Positions 6,834 to 11,864 of a stretch of 11,864 nucleotides of DNA are shown here, in pieces. The position numbers and the translations under genes are program-made. The first letter of the stretch is position 1. Each line of letters begins with the position of its first letter. The stretch is from Verrucomicrobiota bacterium (lineage in GTDB: Bacteria > Verrucomicrobiota > Verrucomicrobiia > Verrucomicrobiales > DEV007), in assembly GCA_027618625.1 (NCBI GenBank), contig JAQCER010000036.1:1-11864 (forward strand), given 5' to 3'. The notes beneath the pieces are model-generated. The model saw only the letters and a program-made list of their open reading frames with translations, was not told where the DNA came from and did not search any database.

Positions 6834-7604
6834 ATGCCCCGAGCGACCAAGAAAACTTCAAAGATAAAGGCACCCGCGCGCAAAGCTGCGAAGCGCGCAG
6901 CGTCCCGTAAGCCACCGGCAAAGAAATCCCGACTCAAGGCCCGAGCCAGGCGAAGAAGCGGTGGTAGCCATTTCCCATTTTTCTTCTTCATCTGCCTGAC
7001 GCTGGCCACAGCTGCGGCGGTGGTGATCGAGGTGCGCAACTACATTGAGTATCCGTGCATACAGCAGTTCCTCAGTTTTCGCGGCGATGTCACCTTGACC
7101 CTATACGATCGAGGAGCAGCCCGTCGTAGCGCGACCGTTTTCACGGAGCAGGGCAGCCTGCTCAACAAGCCGCGTTACCTAACCCGCCTGCACTATCTCG
7201 AAGAAGACGGCGAGCGCGGATCAAAGACCGAACGGTTCGAGCAACTCAGCTGGTCCAGTGATTCGGGTGCCGTGTTTGCCACCCGTCAGTCCAGTGCTTC
7301 GCAAGCTGCGGGCAGTGTCATTCCTGAGATCCTGTGGCTGTACGACATTGACTCAGGCATTTTCTATCGGGTCAGCGACTGTGCGCTTCCCGGACGCGGG
7401 GCGGAGGCTTCACAGAACTTCCTGCAGCGCTACCTCTACGAACAAAAGGGCGGCCCGGGCAAAATCATCGCCAACTGGTTCGACCTTGGAAAAAAGGAAA
7501 GTTACGCGTTCTCGTGGCAAACGACGCGGTGGAATCGCGCCGCTGAGGCCGGTACCAAGGAGGAAATTGAATTCGAAGCGCAGTTCGTCGAGCCGGTTCA
7601 GTGA
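6834..7604 (+). CDS. Single-pass membrane protein with a histone-H1-like basic tail, 256 aa, function unknown
   Basis: I do not recognise a family. Residues 1-43 are extremely basic and built of Lys, Arg, Ala and Pro (about 19 of 43 are Lys or Arg), like the tails of bacterial histone-H1-like proteins. A hydrophobic helix follows at about 46-66 (FPFFFFICLTLATAAAVVI). By the positive-inside rule the tail is cytosolic and the remaining roughly 190 residues lie outside the membrane. That domain contains a beta-propeller-blade-like stretch (LSWSSDSGAVFATRQ ... EILWLYDIDSGIFYRVS), but only one blade, so it is not a full propeller. The start at 6834 is chosen because the basic tail begins there. 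An in-frame ATG at 6699 would add 45 residues that look like translated intergenic repeat. No Shine-Dalgarno is visible at either start. It is divergent from the SNF2 gene and not in an operon. Confidence 0.72.
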   Translation: MPRATKKTSKIKAPARKAAKRAASRKPPAKKSRLKARARRRSGGSHFPFFFFICLTLATAAAVVIEVRNYIEYPCIQQFLSFRGDVTLTLYDRGAARRSATVFTEQGSLLNKPRYLTRLHYLEEDGERGSKTERFEQLSWSSDSGAVFATRQSSASQAAGSVIPEILWLYDIDSGIFYRVSDCALPGRGAEASQNFLQRYLYEQKGGPGKIIANWFDLGKKESYAFSWQTTRWNRAAEAGTKEEIEFEAQFVEPVQ

Positions 7605-7621
7605 ATTCAGAAAATTCAGAA
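7604..7621. repeat. Tandem 9-mer AATTCAGAA, two copies
   Basis: Two exact adjacent copies of AATTCAGAA overlap the last base of the membrane-protein stop codon. This is probably a simple duplication. No function is implied. Confidence 0.55.
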
Positions 7622-7835
7622 CGAGGGCGTTCAGTGATCACTTGAAGAAACGCACGCTTTTCTTGTTCTGCTCGCAGGGTCCCTTTTGATCGCCCTATCT
7701 GCCTTTGGTCCAAGGGATTAGACTTCAGGCTCCGGGGCCTTTCAGGGTATCATCCACTGCTCTACGAAATTTCTTTGCGAAACAGTGTAACGAATCGCAA
7801 AAAAATCCGTAGTAAAGGGTAACGAGTGGTGGCCC
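7622..7835. other. Intergenic, no gene seen
   Basis: This is part of the 305-nt gap between two convergent genes. I find no coding pattern and no RNA gene. Weak stems are present: AGGC-TCCGGG-GCCT around 7727-7740, which could end the plus-strand transcript but lacks a T tract, and TTGCGA (7775-7780) with TCGCAA (7795-7800) around a 14-nt loop followed by a run of A. Read on the minus strand, that A run is a T tract in front of the stem rather than after it, so it does not make a terminator. Confidence 0.5.
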
Positions 7836-7854
7836 CTTGGTAATTGCAACCAAG
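7836..7854. other. Small perfect hairpin CTTGGT/ACCAAG
   Basis: CTTGGT (7836-7841) and ACCAAG (7849-7854) form a 6-bp stem around the loop AATTGCA. It lies 15 bases from the larger terminator-like hairpin. It may be part of the same transcription-end structure or an operator half-site pair. Nothing more can be said. Confidence 0.4.
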
Positions 7855-7869
7855 CAGTGGGTAGGAATC

Positions 7870-7910
7870 GAAGCCCGGGATCTCTAGGAAGAGAGATGAT
7901 CCGGGGCTTC
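7870..7910 (-). terminator. Terminator-like hairpin after the glycosyltransferase gene
   Basis: GAAGCCCGGGATCTCT (7870-7885) pairs with AGAGATGATCCGGGGCTTC (7892-7910). This gives about 15 pairs with one G-G mismatch and one bulged T. The right arm begins at the last base of the minus-strand stop codon (plus 7910-7912), so it directly follows the glycosyltransferase gene. On the plus strand it is followed by TATCTTTCCTT, so it may also stop transcripts arriving from the left. A clean U tract is missing on the minus side. Confidence 0.6.
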
Positions 7911-9226
7911 TATCTTTCCTTGAGAATTTTCTCGTACACCCGAAGCGTGGCGTCGGCCATGATTTCCGCAGTTGCGTTCGCGAGCACTCCTGCCCTGCCA
8001 GCCGCTCCCAGCGCGACGCAGCGCGCTGGATCTGCGAGCAACTCGGCGAGGGCCGATGCCGTTGCCAGCGCGTCCCTTGGTTCTACCAGCACGCCTCCGC
8101 CTGTGCGCTCTAACAATTCAACAAATGCCCCATGCCGTGGCAGCACCACAGGTTTTCCGGATGCCAGCGCCTCCAGAGCAAAGATGCCTTTCGGCTCCTC
8201 GTAGATCGTCGGCACACAGAGCACGTCTACGGAACGGAGGAAGTCCAATTTTCCAGCGCGATCCGGTGCACCGATGTGCTCGAAGAACGGCAGTGCTCCC
8301 GCCAGCTCCAGTCGCGATGTGCACTCGGCAAAGAAGTCCCGGTCAGCAGCGCCAAGCCAGCCGCCGACCTTGAGACGGCACTGATCCATTCCGGGCAGCT
8401 TTCGCAGCTCGATGAACGCATCCGTCACTATACCGAAACCTTTTTCCGGTGAGATCCTCGCGAAATATCCTACGACCGGCGCCGGTTCCAAATTTGCCCG
8501 CTCCCCTGCTGTTGTGGGTTCAGGAAATCCGCTGCAATCAATCCCTAACGGAACCACATGAAATCTTTCCGCAGGCACTTGCAGGAGTTGTTGCATCTTC
8601 TCTGCATAGAACCGGGAGTTCACAACGAACGCATCCACCTGCTGCGCCAGCTCTCGCAGTCGCTTCAGCACTTGCGACTGATAGGGCTCGACGAGTTCGC
8701 CGAGAAACAGATCATCACCCTGCAGCGTCACCACCACGGGCACGTTGAGTTCGCGCTTGAGCATCGGAATAAACCCGGCAATCAAGAGATTTGTGAGATT
8801 GATCAAGTCTGGACGCGCATCCTTCTTCAGCCAGTCCACCAGCTCACGCAGCTCCTTCTTCTGCGCGCCATCTTCTCCCGCGATCATCGAAACGGTCAGC
8901 TCCCCCAGCTCGGCCGCTTTGATTTTGACGTTTCCACCCGCCAGCGCACGCAGGACGGAGGGGCGGTTCAGCCATCGATCGAAAACTGCCGGCAGGTAAC
9001 GCAGCAGCGGAATGTTGTGCTGCAGGTAGGTATTGATGCCGCCGACAAAAACACGGTCCACACTCACACTTTCCTCATCCGTCTTAATCGGCGTGTACAC
9101 CGGCACCAGCTGGATATCGCAGCCCCTGGCACGCAACGTGCGCACCAGGGTGTTGTCACGCAGACAGCTGCCGCAGTACATACCGGCAGCACCCGCGGTG
9201 ATGTAGACGGCTTTCAGTTCCGGCAC
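7910..9226 (-). CDS. GT4-family glycosyltransferase, 438 aa
   Basis: Retaining GT-B fold glycosyltransferase of the GT4/group 1 type, expected in the cytosol, transferring a nucleotide-activated sugar to an unknown acceptor. The N-terminal Rossmann half opens with ITAGAAGMYCGSCLRDN, with Cys18 and Cys21. I recall this Cys-containing opening from a GT4 subgroup of Planctomycetes and Verrucomicrobia. The C-terminal donor-binding half shows GYFARISPEKGF (about 260), where the Arg and Lys contact the donor phosphates. It also has the EX7E motif in EEPKGIFALEALASGKPVVLP (Glu at about 344 and 352). Length is normal and nothing is missing. The start is GTG at 9226, six bases after the TAA of the upstream DUF1549/1553 gene and without a Shine-Dalgarno, so translational coupling is likely. 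A terminator-like hairpin follows the stop, making it the last gene of its operon. The sugar and acceptor cannot be inferred. Confidence 0.92.
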   Translation of the reverse strand: MPELKAVYITAGAAGMYCGSCLRDNTLVRTLRARGCDIQLVPVYTPIKTDEESVSVDRVFVGGINTYLQHNIPLLRYLPAVFDRWLNRPSVLRALAGGNVKIKAAELGELTVSMIAGEDGAQKKELRELVDWLKKDARPDLINLTNLLIAGFIPMLKRELNVPVVVTLQGDDLFLGELVEPYQSQVLKRLRELAQQVDAFVVNSRFYAEKMQQLLQVPAERFHVVPLGIDCSGFPEPTTAGERANLEPAPVVGYFARISPEKGFGIVTDAFIELRKLPGMDQCRLKVGGWLGAADRDFFAECTSRLELAGALPFFEHIGAPDRAGKLDFLRSVDVLCVPTIYEEPKGIFALEALASGKPVVLPRHGAFVELLERTGGGVLVEPRDALATASALAELLADPARCVALGAAGRAGVLANATAEIMADATLRVYEKILKER

Positions 9227-9232
9227 AGTAAT

Positions 9233-11864
9233 TTAGTAGATGATCTGGAACTCCGGGGAAACAAGTATCGCCCACAGGAAATCCTGCACCGCCTCTGGCG
9301 TCGTCTTCGCGCCGCCAAGTTTTGCCTCAAGCCCGGCCAGCTCCTTGTCGCTGCAAGCACGGCCGAGGAATTCGCGGTAAATGCGCTGTACAATGAGCCG
9401 AGTCCCGTTGTTCGACCGCTCGCACTCGGCCTTTGCACCGGCCTTGAGTGCCTCGGTAAGAAATGCGCCATTGGTGATTTCCAACGCTTCCAGCAAGGTT
9501 GCCTCACTGATCCTTCCAGTGGAAACGGTGTCCCGCACCGGTCGCCCCAGCGCAGTTAGAAACGGATTGTTCTGCACTGCGACTGCGCGGACGAATCCTC
9601 CTGGGAATCCTGTATTCATTGGCACCGCCTCGGTCACCGCATTCCACGCATGGCCATCGCCCGCCACGGAAACTTCCTCGGACCTCTCGAATCCGTCATA
9701 GTCGGTGACGGACTTCACTTTGCCGATGACATCGAGCTTCACTTCGGGTGTGAACGTTGTTGAAACCGCCTTGTCCACAAGCAGCGCTTTCAGTTTCTTC
9801 AGATCATTGCCAGCGACCAGCTCGGCTTCCGCCTTGTCGATCACCCGTTTTCCGTTCGCATCGAAAATGCGGAGATGCAGATTCGTGTCGATGACTGCCA
9901 CGCAAATCTGCATCCGCCCTTCGCTGGGCAAGTTCTCGATTGCCTCCGCTGTGGTCACGCTGAGTTCATAGGCGGAATCGTCGACGGATCGCGCTGATTT
10001 CCACGCCTCGTAGGTCGGCACCAACAGGCGTTCTTCCTTCCCTTCAGAGTTCGTGTAAGTGACGATCACCACTCCAAACAATCCCGCTGGGCTCTTCGCA
10101 TCCGTCGTGTTCGTCACCTTGATTTCCACTTCCAGTTGCCGGTTTTTTACAGCGTCCGTGCAGTCGACGTAATGCAGTTTGTTCCAGTCGTCACCGCTAC
10201 CGATGAGCGTGCCATTGACAGAGAACTCGAATGCGTTGTCAGCCGTCAGGAAAGCCTCGGCCTTCAACACTTTCCGTGCGAACGACGGGCGAATCGTCTT
10301 GCGAAAATAGACCACTCCAGGCTCGGCAGCGGTCGCGCCATTGTCGCCTGCAAGCCAGACCCACTTCGCCCGATCCAACGTCTCCGGCAACTCCGGCACC
10401 GTCACATTCACACCAACCGGCGGCACAAAGTCGGGATTCGCAAACAACGGGCTGACCTTTTCGCTCACTGCATCAGCGAACTGCTCAGCCGCCAGGCGCT
10501 TCGTCACCGGTCCTCTGAATGCGAAGTCCTCCGCTGTCAGAGCATTGGCATCCGCCATCGCCACCGAATTCAAGCCATAGGTGCGCGATGACAGGATGCG
10601 ATGCATCGTGTGCTTCAAGTCGTAGCCATGCTCAACAAAATCCGATGCCAGCCAGTCCAGCAGCTCGCTATCCCAGGGCAGCAGATCCATTTCGTCGACT
10701 GGCTCTACCAGGCCGCGCCCGAGCAACCGCGCCCAGAGACGATTGACGATCGTTCGCGGCAGGCGGCCATTTTCTTTGGAAACCACGCGATCCGCCAGTT
10801 GCTTCATCCGCTCCTCTCGCGGCGCATCCGCAGCAATCGTTCCCAGCTCGGGAAAAAGGAATCGCGTTTCGGCCATCCTGCCCGTCGCCTGGTCACAGCG
10901 ATGAATCTCCATCGGCTCGGTCGCGAAAACGTTCGCCAGACCATAGGCATCATCCAGCTTCCAGTCGTTGATAAAGCTGTCGTGACAGGAAGCGCACTTC
11001 AGATTCAACCCCAGGAACACCTGAGACAAACTTTGCGCCGCCTGCATCTCCGTCACTTGGCTCGCATTGACCGCGCCGCGCCACTGGATGCCATTGATAA
11101 ATCCACCGGAACCCGCTCCGTCAGCAGGGCTGATCAACTCGCGGGTAAACTGATCGAACGGCTTGTTCGTCGCCAGTGACTGGTAGAGCCAGGCCGAAAT
11201 CTGCGTGCGACCGCCATCGATGTAGCCGGTGCCCGCGTAGTCATTGCGCAGCGCGTCATTCCAGAACGTCATCCAGTGCATCGCATAGTCGGTATTGCGA
11301 TCCAGCAACTCACGCACGACCCGCGAACGCTTGGCGGGATCCTTATCACGCTGGAATCGCGACACCTCACCGAATGTCGGGAGCAATCCGATGACATCCA
11401 GATACACCCGGCGCAGGAACAATTCATCACTCACCGCTCCCGGCCACTTGAATTCCTCGTGAGCAAAGTATCGATCAACAAACGCATCAACCGGATTGTC
11501 CATGTTCTTGTCCACTTCCGGAACTGGTGGCTTTGTTAGAGTGAGAGGAGCCCTGCGGAAGGTCCCCGCCTGGACATCCGGCCAGGGAGCACCCTTTGCG
11601 ATCCAGTCGCGCAATGACGAAATCTGCGCCGCATCCAGGCGGTTCCCTTCCGGCGGCATCGCGTCATCGTCATCCGCAGGCAAAAGGACACGGTGCAGCA
11701 GGCCGCTCGCATCAGCGTTTCCCGGCTCGATCACCTTGCCATTTTCGCCACCGGCAAAAACGCCCTCCTTGGAGTCCAGTTGCAACTCACCCTTCTGCTT
11801 GTCCGCCGAGTGGCACTTGTAGCAGTGGTGGGCGAAAATGCCCCTGACCTCGGCCAGCAACTTC
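9233..11864 (-). CDS. PSCyt1-DUF1549-DUF1553 protein with an insertion in DUF1553, N terminus cut by the window edge
   Basis: Large exported haem protein of the planctomycete/verrucomicrobial type. The frame is open to the right edge, so the signal peptide lies outside; a TTG at 11860 is not a credible start. Numbered from that codon: a c-type cytochrome domain (PSCyt1) with C13-Y-K-C16-H17 and a distal MPPEGN motif likely carrying the axial Met; DUF1549 at about 125-330, with a second CASCH (about 290) in the familiar C..CHD...W...D.Y.LA.VFA setting; DUF1553 beginning about 355 (ENGRLPRTIVNRLWARLLGRGLVEP). DUF1553 is interrupted at about 503-748 by a beta-sandwich-like segment (WVWLAGDNG ... 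VVYFRKTI ... FEFSVNGTLIGSGDDW) and a LHLRIFDANGKRVIDKAEAEL segment. It resumes with GRPVRDTVSTGRISEATLLEALEITNG and ends SPEFQIIY. The family often pairs with DUF1501 genes. Here a glycosyltransferase follows six bases downstream. The biochemical role of the family is unproven; polysaccharide oxidation is often suggested. Confidence 0.93.
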   Translation of the reverse strand, partial: KLLAEVRGIFAHHCYKCHSADKQKGELQLDSKEGVFAGGENGKVIEPGNADASGLLHRVLLPADDDDAMPPEGNRLDAAQISSLRDWIAKGAPWPDVQAGTFRRAPLTLTKPPVPEVDKNMDNPVDAFVDRYFAHEEFKWPGAVSDELFLRRVYLDVIGLLPTFGEVSRFQRDKDPAKRSRVVRELLDRNTDYAMHWMTFWNDALRNDYAGTGYIDGGRTQISAWLYQSLATNKPFDQFTRELISPADGAGSGGFINGIQWRGAVNASQVTEMQAAQSLSQVFLGLNLKCASCHDSFINDWKLDDAYGLANVFATEPMEIHRCDQATGRMAETRFLFPELGTIAADAPREERMKQLADRVVSKENGRLPRTIVNRLWARLLGRGLVEPVDEMDLLPWDSELLDWLASDFVEHGYDLKHTMHRILSSRTYGLNSVAMADANALTAEDFAFRGPVTKRLAAEQFADAVSEKVSPLFANPDFVPPVGVNVTVPELPETLDRAKWVWLAGDNGATAAEPGVVYFRKTIRPSFARKVLKAEAFLTADNAFEFSVNGTLIGSGDDWNKLHYVDCTDAVKNRQLEVEIKVTNTTDAKSPAGLFGVVIVTYTNSEGKEERLLVPTYEAWKSARSVDDSAYELSVTTAEAIENLPSEGRMQICVAVIDTNLHLRIFDANGKRVIDKAEAELVAGNDLKKLKALLVDKAVSTTFTPEVKLDVIGKVKSVTDYDGFERSEEVSVAGDGHAWNAVTEAVPMNTGFPGGFVRAVAVQNNPFLTALGRPVRDTVSTGRISEATLLEALEITNGAFLTEALKAGAKAECERSNNGTRLIVQRIYREFLGRACSDKELAGLEAKLGGAKTTPEAVQDFLWAILVSPEFQIIY

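Noticed and set aside
6689..7039. 116-codon minus-strand frame opposite the basic tail of the membrane protein
   Set aside because: It is antisense to the better-supported plus-strand gene and runs through the suspected intergenic repeat. It has no family resemblance.
7845..7900. tRNA-like 3' fragment on the minus strand (GGGCTTCGATTCC resembles a T arm)
   Set aside because: The five bases on each side of the loop do not pair as a T stem, and no matching acceptor stem, anticodon arm or D arm exists. The same bases are better explained by the terminator-like hairpin.
8558..9559. 333-codon open frame on the plus strand across the glycosyltransferase/DUF1549 junction
   Set aside because: It is antisense to two clearly coding genes, is low in recognisable domains and rich in His/Arg/Gln as expected for a shadow frame.
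9233..11860. TTG at 11860 as the true start of the cytochrome protein
   Set aside because: The frame stays open to the edge, and the family needs an upstream signal peptide and more of the cytochrome domain, so the gene is simply cut by the window.
1..11864. CRISPR array, transposase, integrase or attachment sites
   Set aside because: No regularly spaced repeats longer than the short tandems listed and no recombinase motifs were seen on either strand.

Overview
The window looks like a chromosome segment from a planctomycete/verrucomicrobial-type bacterium (PVC superphylum), most likely Verrucomicrobiota. The best evidence is the large PSCyt1-DUF1549-DUF1553 protein at the right end, a family greatly expanded in Planctomycetes and Verrucomicrobia. 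The GT4 glycosyltransferase beside it carries the N-terminal GMYCGSCLRDN motif I associate with the same phyla. Recognisable Shine-Dalgarno sequences are mostly absent and GTG starts are used twice. This assignment is an inference from gene content, not from a marker gene.

Layout, left to right. Positions 1-435 hold a hairpin-bearing intergenic segment and the decayed 3' end of a WD40-repeat gene (+ strand), broken by an in-frame stop and a frameshift. Its stop codon overlaps that of the next gene on the opposite strand. Positions 436-6660 hold two large minus-strand genes. The promoter-proximal one is a 1237-residue SWIM-zinc-finger SNF2 helicase (2947-6660). It is followed, after a 93-nt gap with nested inverted repeats, by an 805-residue protein with an N-terminal prolyl-4-hydroxylase-like Fe(II)/2-oxoglutarate oxygenase domain and a long, poorly characterised C-terminal part (436-2853). 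A divergent intergenic region follows. The only intact plus-strand gene (6834-7604) encodes a small protein with a histone-H1-like Lys/Arg/Ala tail, one transmembrane helix and a soluble domain. A 305-nt gap with two hairpins separates it from a second minus-strand pair: a GT4 glycosyltransferase (7910-9226) directly behind a c-type-cytochrome/DUF1549/DUF1553 protein (9233 to beyond the right edge). Those two are 6 nt apart and almost certainly co-transcribed.

How the genes may work together. The SNF2 ATPase and the oxygenase are adjacent and co-oriented, so a joint role is possible but not shown. The DUF1549/1553 protein is expected to be exported and haem-binding, and the glycosyltransferase to be cytosolic, so their coupling suggests cell-surface or polysaccharide metabolism. 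The least ordinary points are: the DUF1553 domain split by about 250 residues that include a beta-sandwich-like segment and an 'LHLRIFDANGKRVIDKAEAEL' segment; the oxygenase with a fungal-like architecture beside a SNF2 helicase; and the membrane protein with a DNA-binding-like tail. I see no CRISPR array, RNA gene, transposase or integrase.
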